Source: Pseudidiomarina aquimaris (GTDB lineage: Bacteria > Pseudomonadota > Gammaproteobacteria > Enterobacterales > Alteromonadaceae). From it: 64,000 nt of DNA. The stretch lies in NCBI RefSeq assembly GCF_003987395.1, contig NZ_PIPT01000008.1, positions 108,822 through 172,821 of the forward strand, in the 5' to 3' direction. This document shows positions 33,962 through 42,475 of the stretch, one piece after another (position 1 is the stretch's first letter; every line of letters begins with the position of its first letter). A program made the translations under genes and the position numbers. The notes under the pieces were generated by a model that had not been told where the DNA came from, did not search any database, and saw nothing but the letters and a program-made list of their open reading frames with translations.

Positions 33962-35637
33962 TAGCCTGCCACCCGTACGACTTCAGCGATGGTGGTTTCA
34001 CCCCGCAGCGCTTTCAATACACCGTCTTCTAATAGATTGCGATAGCCACGCTCACGGTTAAGGCGGCGCGCTTTGGTTAAGAACTCGGCATCGCCCAACA
34101 AGGCAGTGAGTTGCTCGTCGCAGCGCATGTATTCGATGAGTGCAACACGGCCGCTATAGCCGGTGTGCGCGCATTTTTCGCAGCCCACGGCTTTATGAAA
34201 ATCTGGTGTTACTGCGAAACGCTCTACCAGCCAATCCATTTTCAGTCGGCGAAACGCTTCCGCAGCATCGGCATCGGGTGCACGGCAATGGGTACAAAGC
34301 TTGCGCGCCAGCCGTTGGCCGACAATCACTTTGATCGCTGCCGACAACAGAAACTCTTCAACGCCAAGATCAAGCAAACGCGTATAAGCACTGGCTGCAT
34401 CGTTGGTGTGCAAGGTACTGAAAACGAGGTGACCGGTCAGCGCCGATTGCAGCGCGATGCCGGCGGTTTCGGCGTCACGGATCTCACCGACCATGATAAT
34501 GTCAGGGTCTTGCCGCACCACCGAGCGCAAGGCATTGGCGAAGGTGAAACCGATGTCGCTCTGCACCTGCACCTGGTTGATACCGTCAAGCTGATATTCG
34601 ACTGGGTCTTCGATGGTGATGATTTTCACATCCGGTTCGTTCCGGCGTGACAAAAACGAGTACAAGCTGGTGGTCTTACCCGAGCCCGTTGGGCCAGTGA
34701 GCAAGATGACCCCGGAGGTGGCTTGAATATCGTCCAGCAATAAGGCTTCGACGTCCGGCTCGATACCGAGGGTGCGTACGTCATAAGCAAGGTTGTCTTG
34801 CAGCAAGAAACGCATGACCACGCTTTCGCCCTCACCTACCGGCAAGGCCGAAACCCGCACATCAACGTTTAAACCATCGATACGCAGCTCAATTTTGCCA
34901 TCTTGCGGGCGACGTTTTTCAGCAATATCCATGCTCGACAAAAGTTTCAAGCGGGTCACTACTGGCAAGACCATGTGCATGGGAATAAAGTCGGCTTCGT
35001 GCAACACACCATCGATGCGATAGCGCACGCGGCCTTTGCCCTTCCACGGCTCGATGTGCATGTCCGATGCACGGCGGCGTAAAGCTTTTGCCATCAGGTT
35101 GTTAAGCAAGTTAACGGTCGGCGCTTCCGAGGCCATTTCCCGCAGGCGATCTTCTTCGAGCATGGTCAAACCGGCAGTATCGCCAGTACCATCAGTTTCT
35201 TGTTGCAGGCGATTCTTCAACTGGTTGAAGTTGTCTTCGCTAACTAGCAGCAATTCCAGCGGCTGCTGAGCGATAAACTCGAGCAACGATGGCTGGCTTG
35301 GATTGGTACACACCGCTTGCAGTGCACCATCGCTGTAACGCAATGGCACACAATGATGTGCTAAGCAGCGAGCTTCAAGGCCTTCAGGGAGGGTCTCGTG
35401 CAGTTGTTGCCAATGACTGTCGTCATCCAGCACCTGCTGTAAAAGAGCGTCATCGAGCTGTTCGAGGTCATACACTTGAGCATAGTAAGCCGGCAAATAC
35501 TCAGAACTCAGCGCGCCCATGCGCACTAAGATCTGCTCCAATTGGCCGCCGTTACGGCTTTGGAATTGCAACGCTTTGTTTAGGTCGTCATGATTGACGC
35601 GAAAGCGTTCGGTAAACAGTTGCTCAACGTTGCTCAT
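33961..35637 (-). CDS. gspE: Type II secretion assembly ATPase GspE (second system)
   Basis: The 558-residue product has an N-terminal GspE-N/MshEN-type domain (about 1-150) and the catalytic domain. The latter has Walker A GPTGSGKT (315-322), Asp box ITIEDPVEYQLDGI, Walker B DPDIIMVGEIRD and His box GHLVFSTLHTNDA. A zinc-binding set follows (CTHC ... CEKC, C-x2-C twice). It hydrolyses ATP to drive pseudopilin extrusion. It is longer than the canonical GspE in this window (491 residues), which has a shorter N-terminal domain. The gene starts 13 bases after gspG. Confidence 0.95.
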   Translation of the reverse strand: MSNVEQLFTERFRVNHDDLNKALQFQSRNGGQLEQILVRMGALSSEYLPAYYAQVYDLEQLDDALLQQVLDDDSHWQQLHETLPEGLEARCLAHHCVPLRYSDGALQAVCTNPSQPSLLEFIAQQPLELLLVSEDNFNQLKNRLQQETDGTGDTAGLTMLEEDRLREMASEAPTVNLLNNLMAKALRRRASDMHIEPWKGKGRVRYRIDGVLHEADFIPMHMVLPVVTRLKLLSSMDIAEKRRPQDGKIELRIDGLNVDVRVSALPVGEGESVVMRFLLQDNLAYDVRTLGIEPDVEALLLDDIQATSGVILLTGPTGSGKTTSLYSFLSRRNEPDVKIITIEDPVEYQLDGINQVQVQSDIGFTFANALRSVVRQDPDIIMVGEIRDAETAGIALQSALTGHLVFSTLHTNDAASAYTRLLDLGVEEFLLSAAIKVIVGQRLARKLCTHCRAPDADAAEAFRRLKMDWLVERFAVTPDFHKAVGCEKCAHTGYSGRVALIEYMRCDEQLTALLGDAEFLTKARRLNRERGYRNLLEDGVLKALRGETTIAEVVRVAG

Positions 35638-35650
35638 GCTGCATCGCTAC

Positions 35651-36055
35651 TTATTTGTGAATAATATCAGCGTTGTTTTCTTCACCACCGGCTTGTCCGT
35701 CAGCACCGTACGAAAGTAAGGTATAGGGTGCGCCGTCATCGCCTGGCATGCGGTAAACATATTCGTTACCCCAAGGATCAGGTGGCACTTCTTTCGGGAA
35801 GTACGGTCCCTGCCAATTCGGTTTTTCACTCGCTAGCAGCTCATCGAGGCTCTCAGGGTAACTGCCCATGTCGAGCCGATAGGTATTCAACGAGGTTTCG
35901 AGCATTTTCATTTGGGTTTCGGCGGTTTTAATCATCGACGAATCAACCTTCGAAAACATCTGTGGCGCAACTAAGCTCGCCAGCAACCCCAAAATCACAA
36001 TCACGATCAAAAGCTCAATGAGGGTAAAACCATTACGCGTCTGTGCACGTTTCAT
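35651..36055 (-). CDS. gspG: Major pseudopilin GspG (second type II system)
   Basis: The 134-residue product has the leader MKRAQTRNG|FTLIELLIVIVILGLLA, cut after G9. The mature protein has the GspG calcium-binding end (DPWGNEYVYRMPG, then SYGADGQAGGEENNADI). It would form the pseudopilus shaft. It is the first secretion gene after the yjbH-like gene, separated by only 12 bases, which ties this system to the yjb-type operon. Confidence 0.93.
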   Translation of the reverse strand: MKRAQTRNGFTLIELLIVIVILGLLASLVAPQMFSKVDSSMIKTAETQMKMLETSLNTYRLDMGSYPESLDELLASEKPNWQGPYFPKEVPPDPWGNEYVYRMPGDDGAPYTLLSYGADGQAGGEENNADIIHK

Positions 36056-36067
36056 ACCATTACTCCG

Positions 36068-38236
36068 TTATTCTTTATAAAACGGACTGCGCAAGTCCGT
36101 CGCATGGAACAGTTGAATACTGCGATTCAACATTTGCCCACCATCCCTAGTCAGCGGTGTCCAACCAATGTAACCACGGTTGGGACTATGCTCCGTTTGT
36201 AATAAATCGATCGGGAAGCTTATGTAGAAGCCCTTGGTAAAGCTACCTTCGCCATATTCTGCTGACGAAATGTTGGTTTTCGCCGCATAAGCACCAACTA
36301 GGACACCACTTTTAAACTTGTGTTCAACATTTAACTGCAAGCCGTTGTCTTGTGCAAGGAATTTACCGTATGCAGCCTTAATTAATGTGTTCGGTAAGAA
36401 CGACGGTTCATAGTAACCGGTGATATGTCCGGTAAAGGTATCGTAGTCTAAGAAGCCGGTGTGGCTATCGTAATCACGTTGTTTGACCCAGTTTAGGTCA
36501 ACCCCAACCGCCCAGTTGCTGTCTAGTTCACGATACAACAGCTCGGTACCCACACCACCAAACATACGCTCTAAGTAACCACCGTAAACACTGGTGTAAA
36601 CATTCGGCGCAAGCTGGTTGACGTGGCTTAGCTGCAAGTTACTTAGCCAAATATCACTATAAGTCACGTATTCGCGCACGTAAGTACGTACCCGCGGTAG
36701 CGGTGAAGCGAAGTTGTCGACCAAGAAATTAAACTCATCAAAATTGGTCATCAAGTTACCGCTAAGCGTGCCGTGGGCAAACGTGCCTGGCGCTAACCAC
36801 ATCGATGCATTCACATCGAGACCAAACTGATACATGTAGAAGTTTTCTGGGTTACCGAAACTTTGGTCCAAGAACGGACGTACGCTAATACGTGGCCAGG
36901 TGCGCTTGTATTGCGCTTCGTAGAAACCTGTCTCTTCGCGCTGCGCTAAGTCCGTGTCTTTGCGCGTAAAAGAATCCTCGAGCTCAGTACTAAGATCAAG
37001 GTTTTGGATCGCTATACGCGCTTCTTCTAGGTCAATGACCGTCGTGTTGAGCTGAATTTGGTCATGCTGTTCGACCACTTCCACAAACTTATAATTTTCG
37101 GGAAGACGCTGCTCGGCAATACGCGCTATTTGGCGGATGCCCTGCGTGGAGTCACGGTAATACAGTTGCTGGCCATACACCCGCAAGGTATCGACTTCAT
37201 CACTTTGCGCAGAACGGTCATCTTGCATCTCAAGCACTGACAAGCCGCCAAAGGTGTAGAAGTCGCCCGCTGCTTGACGGAAACGACGTTTATCGTCTTT
37301 GTCTTCAGCACGGGTTAAGGCGGTTTGCGTGTTCGGCGTTGGCACCCGACGATTCGCGGTTTTCACCTGCCCCATATTGTTCAGGTCGATTTGCCCTGAA
37401 AAACCAAACATGAGGGTATTGCCACGCTCATAGCTCAGTTTCAGCGTCCAGTTATCGGTCACCGCATAATCCGCACCGAAGTTCCAAGCGGAGTCGACTT
37501 CTAGCTGGCCTAAATAACGTTCATTGCTGTAATCGTTACCATCGTACTCCGCTTTGAGTACCAGCGGGTCAAATGGCGTTTGGTACTGTAAACCGCCAAA
37601 CACAGAGGCTTCGCCACGGAACCATTTATCGGTTTCAAAGCGTCCACCGCGACCACTAAAGCCGCCTTCGCGGACACAGAATCGATCGGAGAGCTCACAA
37701 AATGGGTTGCTGATGTTGTCGCGTCGCCCCATGTAGCCCCAGCCCATGCCAAGCGTGACATCGAGCGGGCCAAATTGCTTGCTGGCCACAAGGTATTCAC
37801 TGGCGAAAATGCCGGTGCCAGCGAGGTCACGCCAGCCGACTGCAACTTGTGGTAACCAGTAGCTCTCTTCCCATAAGCGTAATTTAACGTCGAAACCTTT
37901 GTCTTTACCGGTTTGATCACCACTAAAGTTGGGGTCGGCGCTGTATTTAATTGGGCGAATGTCGTTATAGCGAATGGTGGTTTCTAACCATGGGAACAAC
38001 TGCAAGCTTACCGCTAAACGACGGTATTCTTCGTTGTCGTAATAGAGCCCTGAGAGGGTGCCATAGTCAGCGAAACGCGCGTTCGGCATTTGCATAAGAC
38101 CGACACCGCCAAAATCTGATTGGCTGGCGTACTGGTCGGCGTGCGCGCTCGGGCTCACAAAGGCTCCGCAGAGGCCTAAACTTACCGCGGCAGCGACCAA
38201 GCTTTTGGTGGTTTTGGGCGTTGCTAAATGCTTCAT
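36068..38236 (-). CDS. yjbH: YjbH/GfcD-like outer-membrane exopolysaccharide protein
   Basis: The 722-residue product has a signal peptide (about 1-34, LVAAAVSLGLCGAFVSPSAHA). A beta-barrel-rich sequence begins QSDFGGVGLMQMPNARFADYGTLSG, the YjbH-family start. A second barrel part (YQFGLDVNASMWLAPGTFAHG ... FGGVGTELLYRELDSNWAVGVDLNWV) follows a soluble insert near 340-430. YjbH proteins help export or organise exopolysaccharide at the outer membrane. The ATG at 38236 gives an ATGA overlap with the yjbG-like gene; the longer frame to 38293 would run into that gene and lacks a signal. Confidence 0.88.
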   Translation of the reverse strand: MKHLATPKTTKSLVAAAVSLGLCGAFVSPSAHADQYASQSDFGGVGLMQMPNARFADYGTLSGLYYDNEEYRRLAVSLQLFPWLETTIRYNDIRPIKYSADPNFSGDQTGKDKGFDVKLRLWEESYWLPQVAVGWRDLAGTGIFASEYLVASKQFGPLDVTLGMGWGYMGRRDNISNPFCELSDRFCVREGGFSGRGGRFETDKWFRGEASVFGGLQYQTPFDPLVLKAEYDGNDYSNERYLGQLEVDSAWNFGADYAVTDNWTLKLSYERGNTLMFGFSGQIDLNNMGQVKTANRRVPTPNTQTALTRAEDKDDKRRFRQAAGDFYTFGGLSVLEMQDDRSAQSDEVDTLRVYGQQLYYRDSTQGIRQIARIAEQRLPENYKFVEVVEQHDQIQLNTTVIDLEEARIAIQNLDLSTELEDSFTRKDTDLAQREETGFYEAQYKRTWPRISVRPFLDQSFGNPENFYMYQFGLDVNASMWLAPGTFAHGTLSGNLMTNFDEFNFLVDNFASPLPRVRTYVREYVTYSDIWLSNLQLSHVNQLAPNVYTSVYGGYLERMFGGVGTELLYRELDSNWAVGVDLNWVKQRDYDSHTGFLDYDTFTGHITGYYEPSFLPNTLIKAAYGKFLAQDNGLQLNVEHKFKSGVLVGAYAAKTNISSAEYGEGSFTKGFYISFPIDLLQTEHSPNRGYIGWTPLTRDGGQMLNRSIQLFHATDLRSPFYKE

Positions 38237-39087
38237 GATTGCGGATTCCAATAACTTAAGAGTGCGCCAAGTTGGGCGTTGATACGTTGCCATTTTGCAT
38301 CCATGGCACTGAGATCAAGATCAACAAAGATGATGCCGTGTACCGGCGGCATGGCCTTAGCGTCGTTATAATAGGCTACGGTGGTACGGCTGCTTAACCC
38401 CGTCAGCGAGATCAAGGTCACCTCTGCTACATCGTAATCTGCTGCAAATACGCCCGCTTCTTTAAGAATGCCACGCACGGTGTCTTCGCTACTGAAAGCC
38501 ACTTGCTGCACGCCGAGCGGGCTGACCACGGTTACTTGCCAAGGGCCTAGGTTTTTCGGTGGCAATAGCTGCAGTGTACCCGCTGGCAACTGCGGATTCG
38601 CCTGCAGGTTTGCGGCGGCGTCATTAAAACTGCTGTACAGACTCGGGCGTTCCACTTGCACGCCACTTTGTACTTCGAGGCGGTCGTCGATTTTAGTTAG
38701 CCCTACCCACTCAGCACCAATCAGCGGCCAGCTCGGGAGCTGATCGGCGTAGGCTGCCGCAGCTTCTGCAAGCGCGTTATCACCTTCAATAATAGCCGAC
38801 TGCTCAAGTTCGCTCAGTTGCCCCAAAACATAGCTGCGGCGTTGTTTTAGCTTATCGGTTTGTTCAGCACTGATTAAGCGGCTGCTCGGCCAGTAAGCAT
38901 TGGGAGACAACTCGGCGGCTTGATACAGGTTCAACAAGCGGGTCGGTTGCGTAAAGCCCAGTACATTTTGTTCGATGATAACCTGGGTGACAGGCTCCGC
39001 TTCATTCGCTTGCTGCGCAAGTGCTGACGGCACTGCTGCTAGCACCGACCAAGCGGCGATCGTTAGGCTTAAGAGAGTCGTTTTCAT
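38233..39087 (-). CDS. yjbG: YjbG/GfcC-like periplasmic exopolysaccharide protein
   Basis: The 284-residue product has a signal peptide (MKTTLLSLTIAAWSVLAAVP then SALAQQ). Two beta-grasp-like domains related to Wza D2/SLBB follow, the first near AGTLQLLPPKNLGPWQVTVVS. The GfcC pattern VRGILKEAGVFAADYDVAEV and PPVHGIIFVDLD is near residue 205-265. GfcC proteins are periplasmic and needed for group 4 capsule or related exopolysaccharide. It overlaps the yjbF-like gene by 4 bases and the yjbH-like gene by 4 bases. Confidence 0.82.
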   Translation of the reverse strand: MKTTLLSLTIAAWSVLAAVPSALAQQANEAEPVTQVIIEQNVLGFTQPTRLLNLYQAAELSPNAYWPSSRLISAEQTDKLKQRRSYVLGQLSELEQSAIIEGDNALAEAAAAYADQLPSWPLIGAEWVGLTKIDDRLEVQSGVQVERPSLYSSFNDAAANLQANPQLPAGTLQLLPPKNLGPWQVTVVSPLGVQQVAFSSEDTVRGILKEAGVFAADYDVAEVTLISLTGLSSRTTVAYYNDAKAMPPVHGIIFVDLDLSAMDAKWQRINAQLGALLSYWNPQS

Positions 39088-39797
39088 TGTCCATTGCCGC
39101 CCTGTTGTTGTGGCAAGTCACCACTGTAAGGTTTCATTTCACGCCAAGTTACATAACCTAGCTGCGGCGAAACCCAATGGTGAGCGTAAACCACACGACC
39201 ATTGGCTGCATAAAAAGTATTTTTGAATTCATTACTATCGGCGCGGCCCTGCTCTTCAATCACCGCCACCTCTAGCTCCGTGCCATCTGGGTGCGTATAG
39301 GAGCTGTTACCCACCACGCGGGTCGTGCTAGTGAGTTTCCACTGCTGCACTTTATTGGCGCCGTAGTTGCCGACTTCCACGATCCGCTCCCAGTTGCTTG
39401 GGCAGAGTTCTCTGCTACCACGGAATTGCTGCACCACATGGCACTTCAGTGGGTCCGCTGCAGCATTTTCGGTAAACAATGGCATACCAGGCACACCTGA
39501 ACTGCCAATGACACGGCCATAGCGTGTGGTGATGGCTTCATCACCACCGGTCCGGTAGACGCGTTGGTCACCACTGACACGGTCAAGGACAGCGATGGCT
39601 TGCGGAAAATCATCGGTTTTGATGTAAGCAGCAGCATAAGGATAGGCATTGACCCGTTCAGTACTAAGTTCGACACCTTGATGACCAAACAAGGTTGTCT
39701 CGATGGTGTTTGCCATATTTTCAACACGGTTGCTGCAACCGCTCAAAAGCAGAAAAGTTAAACTGCAAACAACAAGAATGCGGGGAGAGCTGGCCAT
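39084..39797 (-). CDS. yjbF: YjbF/GfcB-like outer-membrane lipoprotein
   Basis: The 237-residue product has a lipobox (FLLLSG|C21). A domain containing YPYAAAYIKTDDFPQAIAVLD, TRYGRVIGSSGVPGM and VVYAHHWVSPQLGYVTWREMK is the YjbF/GfcB family pattern. The family acts with YjbG and YjbH in exopolysaccharide secretion. It follows the yjbE-like gene after a hairpin terminator, which would reduce its expression relative to that gene. The C-terminus is Gln/Gly-rich (LPQQQGGNGQ). Confidence 0.85.
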   Translation of the reverse strand: MASSPRILVVCSLTFLLLSGCSNRVENMANTIETTLFGHQGVELSTERVNAYPYAAAYIKTDDFPQAIAVLDRVSGDQRVYRTGGDEAITTRYGRVIGSSGVPGMPLFTENAAADPLKCHVVQQFRGSRELCPSNWERIVEVGNYGANKVQQWKLTSTTRVVGNSSYTHPDGTELEVAVIEEQGRADSNEFKNTFYAANGRVVYAHHWVSPQLGYVTWREMKPYSGDLPQQQGGNGQ

Positions 39798-39838
39798 AGG
39801 CGTTCACTTCATTCAAAATTTTGGGGCGCTAGTTAAAA

Positions 39839-39867
39839 AAATACCGCAGTGCGCACCTGCGGTATTT
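39839..39867 (-). terminator. Intrinsic terminator or attenuator between the yjbE-like and yjbF-like genes
   Basis: Arms AAATACCGCAG (39839-39849) and CTGCGGTATTT (39857-39867) pair perfectly around a 7-base loop. T runs follow on both strands. It stands 28 bases after the yjbE-like stop, so most transcripts may end here, leaving yjbFGH and the secretion genes expressed at a lower level by read-through. Confidence 0.85.
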
Positions 39868-39894
39868 TTATCTTTTTTACAATAACCTCAACAA

Positions 39895-40242
39895 TTAGTT
39901 GGTCGTTGTGGTTACTGTTGGAGCCGTTGTGGTTACCACTGGTGCCGTTGTTGTCGTTACCGGTGGCTCTGGCTCAGGTTCTGGTTCTGGCTCTGGCTCA
40001 GGCTCTGGCTCAGGTTCTGGCTCCGGCTCCGGTGGTGGAGTCGTGTCAGAATCATCGCTGTCAAGAGTAGCAGCAAGCGTTAATGCAACGATTGCACCTG
40101 CGGCAACGGTACCTTTAGTGATGTAACCACCACCATCAGTGTCGCCATTTGCAGGAGCTGCTCCTGACTGCGCAGCGATAGCTACAGGGCTTAAGATTAA
40201 GCTTACTGCCGCTGCAATTGCAGTTTGTTTCAACATATTCAA
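39895..40242 (-). CDS. YjbE/GfcA-like small exported protein with Pro-Glu repeat
   Basis: The 115-residue product has a signal peptide (MNMLKQTAIAAAVSLILSPV then AIAAQ), a Gly-rich stretch (GDTDGGGYITKG) and a hydrophobic segment (VAAGAIVALTLAATL). Eleven Pro-Glu dipeptides follow, then a Thr-rich tail (VTTTTAPVVTTTAP ... TTTTN). E. coli YjbE and GfcA are also small exported proteins with a Thr-rich end, and the position before yjbFGH is the same, so I read it as the operon's first gene. The Pro-Glu tract is a rigid spacer encoded by a hexamer repeat. The function of this family is not known in detail. Confidence 0.7.
   Translation of the reverse strand: MNMLKQTAIAAAVSLILSPVAIAAQSGAAPANGDTDGGGYITKGTVAAGAIVALTLAATLDSDDSDTTPPPEPEPEPEPEPEPEPEPEPEPEPPVTTTTAPVVTTTAPTVTTTTN
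39961..40038. repeat. Hexanucleotide tract encoding Pro-Glu repeats
   Basis: About 78 bases made of variants of TGGCTC/AGGTTC on the plus strand, giving eleven Pro-Glu dipeptides on the minus strand. Units of six keep the frame, so slippage would change spacer length without breaking the gene. Confidence 0.85.
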
Positions 40243-40260
40243 TACACCTCTATGTGCTTA

Positions 40261-40276
40261 TTGATTGGCCAATCAA
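40261..40276. promoter_or_regulatory. Perfect 16-base palindrome upstream of the yjbE-like gene
   Basis: TTGATTGGCCAATCAA is fully self-complementary and lies 19 bases before the ATG at 40242, within the 75-base gap to mscS. It is a candidate operator for the yjb-type operon. A second inverted repeat, AGATTAG (40302-40308) and CTAATCT (40318-40324), overlaps the mscS stop and has no T run. Confidence 0.45.
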
Positions 40277-40317
40277 GGAATTTTCTTTCCAAGACACTGT
40301 GAGATTAGCACTTTGTA

Positions 40318-41145
40318 CTAATCTTGTGAAGCCTGTTTAAACAAATGTACGTCCATTTGTGGGTACGGAATACCGATGTCATTTTTATCAAGTGCAATCT
40401 TGATTTCACGCATCAGGTCCCAGTAAACCGGCCAATAATCCGTGCTATTAACCCATGGGCGAACAATGAAGTCGACCGACGAGTTATTCAGGGCATGGAC
40501 TTGAATATTCCAAGCCGGTTCTTTCAACAGGCGTTTCTCAGCTTTTAATACGCTTTCCAACACTTCTTTGGTTTTATGCAAATCGGCGTCGTACGAGACA
40601 CCAATCAGCAAATCGACGCGACGCGTATCTTCGCGACTGTAGTTGGTGATCGGCTGCCCAGTAATTTGCGCATTAGGTACATATACAACCTTATTGTCCG
40701 GAGTTTTCAATACCGTTTGGAAAATATTTACTTCGTTAACGGTACCTGACACGCCACCCGCGTCGACATACTCTCCGGCTCGGAAGGGGCGGAACATGAT
40801 GATTAGAACGCCCGATGCCATATTCGACAGTGAGCCTTGCAACGACAGACCAATAGCTAAACCAGCGGCACCCAAAATCGCGATAAACGAAGTGGTTTGC
40901 ACGCCGACCTGCGACAAGGCCATAAGCACGGCGGCAATGAAGATCACACTTTTGACGATCGCGCTTAAGAAGCTAATGACTGCACCATCGACGCCTTTCT
41001 TGGTCATACCGCGACCAAGTAGTTTAGCGACACTGTTGGCGATCATCTTACCGATGATCAAGATCAGAATAGCAACGATGAACTTAATGACATAACTGAC
41101 AATCAGATCTTGGTTTTCAGTTATCCAACCCATGAATTGATCCAT
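40318..41145 (-). CDS. mscS: Small-conductance mechanosensitive channel (MscS)
   Basis: The 275-residue product has three membrane segments (LIVSYVIKFIVAILILIIG, VKSVIFIAAVLMALSQVGV, and the pore-lining TSFIAILGAAGLAIGLSLQG with the Gly/Ala pattern). The cytoplasmic beta/alpha-beta vestibule includes PNAQITGQPITNYSREDTRR. Length and motifs match E. coli MscS. It would release osmolytes on hypo-osmotic shock. It follows gspN after 44 bases on the same strand and may be cotranscribed, but functional linkage is unlikely. Confidence 0.95.
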   Translation of the reverse strand: MDQFMGWITENQDLIVSYVIKFIVAILILIIGKMIANSVAKLLGRGMTKKGVDGAVISFLSAIVKSVIFIAAVLMALSQVGVQTTSFIAILGAAGLAIGLSLQGSLSNMASGVLIIMFRPFRAGEYVDAGGVSGTVNEVNIFQTVLKTPDNKVVYVPNAQITGQPITNYSREDTRRVDLLIGVSYDADLHKTKEVLESVLKAEKRLLKEPAWNIQVHALNNSSVDFIVRPWVNSTDYWPVYWDLMREIKIALDKNDIGIPYPQMDVHLFKQASQD

Positions 41146-41189
41146 TTGGCGACTCCTTTTTGTTATTGCCGCTGATTAAAAATTATTGA

Positions 41190-41963
41190 TTACAGCGTGA
41201 AATTAAAACGGTACGCCCCGCTGTTGTCTGGGCGACCTAAGAAAACGAGCATTTCGGAAACTTCGCGCGGCGTTTGCAGACCTGGTTGTAATGCACCTTG
41301 AATCCGCACCCGCGGTGCCTGCTGGTTACCACTCACTGTTGTAGTAAAGCTTAAGCCGAGGCGATTGTCACCTTGCATGGTAGCAATAATTTCGTTTTGT
41401 GCCGAACAACTTAGTGTGGTGGCGAACTCGCCCAAGTCACTCCAATTATTGTTAAAGCGCACCGCGGTGCCGCGACTGCTTGCTGTTCCCTGTAACTTTG
41501 TACACCACTGACCGCCCGCAAGATCATCGAGCGTGTAGTCCGCAAGAGACAGAGCCCAACGGCCGTCTAGGGTAACTGGTACGGGTAACCGATACGCTTG
41601 GATAGCTTCTTGCAGGTTGCCATTGAACTCGCCCTGTAGATTAACGCTGCCGCCAAAGCCGAGAGTTGCCGTGCCTGAGCCCACCACAACATTGTCTTGC
41701 GGAAGGTTGAAGTCGAGTTGCGCTTTGCCGCTTAACAGCGCTAATGGGCGCAACTGCCATTGCACCTGTTGGAAATTCGCGGTGACTTGCGGGCTAACCG
41801 TTGCGCTCACCGAGGCTTGCCCATTCCATAGCGTGCCCGATACCGAGCTGAGGTTCACGCCACTTTGTTCAGGGATAAACCACAGTAACGCCCGCGCTGG
41901 AGCAAATACGATCAAGCCAATAAGATAAATCGGTATTAGCCAAAGTAACCATCTCCAACTCAT
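41190..41963 (-). CDS. gspN: Type II secretion protein GspN
   Basis: The 257-residue product has one N-terminal membrane segment (WLLWLIPIYLIGLIVFAPARA). A beta-rich periplasmic domain with the GspN start LLWFIPEQSGVNLSSVSGTLWNG, in which the GTLWNG phrase is characteristic, follows. It ends with EMLVFLGRPDNSGAYRFNFTL. GspN is an accessory component that is absent from some systems. It overlaps gspM by 4 bases and is the last gene of the canonical gsp operon. Confidence 0.88.
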   Translation of the reverse strand: MSWRWLLWLIPIYLIGLIVFAPARALLWFIPEQSGVNLSSVSGTLWNGQASVSATVSPQVTANFQQVQWQLRPLALLSGKAQLDFNLPQDNVVVGSGTATLGFGGSVNLQGEFNGNLQEAIQAYRLPVPVTLDGRWALSLADYTLDDLAGGQWCTKLQGTASSRGTAVRFNNNWSDLGEFATTLSCSAQNEIIATMQGDNRLGLSFTTTVSGNQQAPRVRIQGALQPGLQTPREVSEMLVFLGRPDNSGAYRFNFTL

Positions 41964-42472
41964 GCTAACCCCACGCGTAGACGTCTTACATGTACGTGGC
42001 CGGGCGTGTTACCTCGTGTGATGTCCAGTTGTTCAATACTCAAGCCAGCTTGGCTTTGCAGTGCGTCGAGCAGCGCCAACACCTGATTAAACGGCACATC
42101 GTTCATGACCACCACTAAAGCCTGACCTTCAGGGCTCATGCGGCCGACATCGAGTTGTAAGCGGCGTGCTTGTTCAGTCACGATGCGTGGAATGTCGCCT
42201 AGCTCGGTTGCGCCAGCGTTGCTTGTCGAGCGTTGCGGTGTCCCTGATTGCTTACTTAACGCAAGGTAACGCCCAGTGTTTTCCCGCACCCAACTTAAAG
42301 TCTCTTGTTGCGCATTGCGTTGCAGTTCACGCTGCTCGATACCATTTTGTAGAGGTTGCCACAGGGCAAAATACACCACACAAATAAGCAGCACCACACC
42401 GGCAATACTCACGAGGAAACGTTCACGGCTATTGAGTTGCTGCCAACGTTGTTGAAGTTGTTCTGGTAGCAT
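41960..42472 (-). CDS. gspM: Type II secretion protein GspM
   Basis: The 170-residue product has a membrane segment near residues 22-40 (FLVSIAGVVLLICVVYFAL) after the basic start QLNSRER, the usual GspM beginning (W..L..RER). A coiled coil and a ferredoxin-like domain (QALVVVMNDVPFNQVLALLDAL) follow, as expected. It pairs with GspL in the inner-membrane platform. It is 3 bases from gspL. Confidence 0.9.
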   Translation of the reverse strand: MLPEQLQQRWQQLNSRERFLVSIAGVVLLICVVYFALWQPLQNGIEQRELQRNAQQETLSWVRENTGRYLALSKQSGTPQRSTSNAGATELGDIPRIVTEQARRLQLDVGRMSPEGQALVVVMNDVPFNQVLALLDALQSQAGLSIEQLDITRGNTPGHVHVRRLRVGLA

Positions 42473-42475
42473 CGC

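Noticed and set aside
26072..36055. Second secretion cluster as an MSHA or other type IV pilus system
   Set aside because: The set of minor pseudopilins H, I, J, K in T2SS order, a GspG with the calcium-site C-terminus, and absence of a pilus retraction ATPase and mshA-type major pilins favour type II secretion, though the L/M/C-like proteins are pilus-like in size.
38236..38293. Longer N-terminus for the YjbH-like protein
   Set aside because: The extension would overlap the yjbG-like gene and bury the signal peptide; the ATGA overlap at 38236 is typical of this operon.
39961..40038. CRISPR-like repeat array
   Set aside because: The units are contiguous hexamers without spacers and encode a Pro-Glu tract.
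39899..40126. Plus-strand frame rich in Val and Gly-Ser repeats
   Set aside because: It is the mirror of the Pro-Glu hexamer tract of the minus-strand YjbE-like gene, with no ribosome-binding site or signal.
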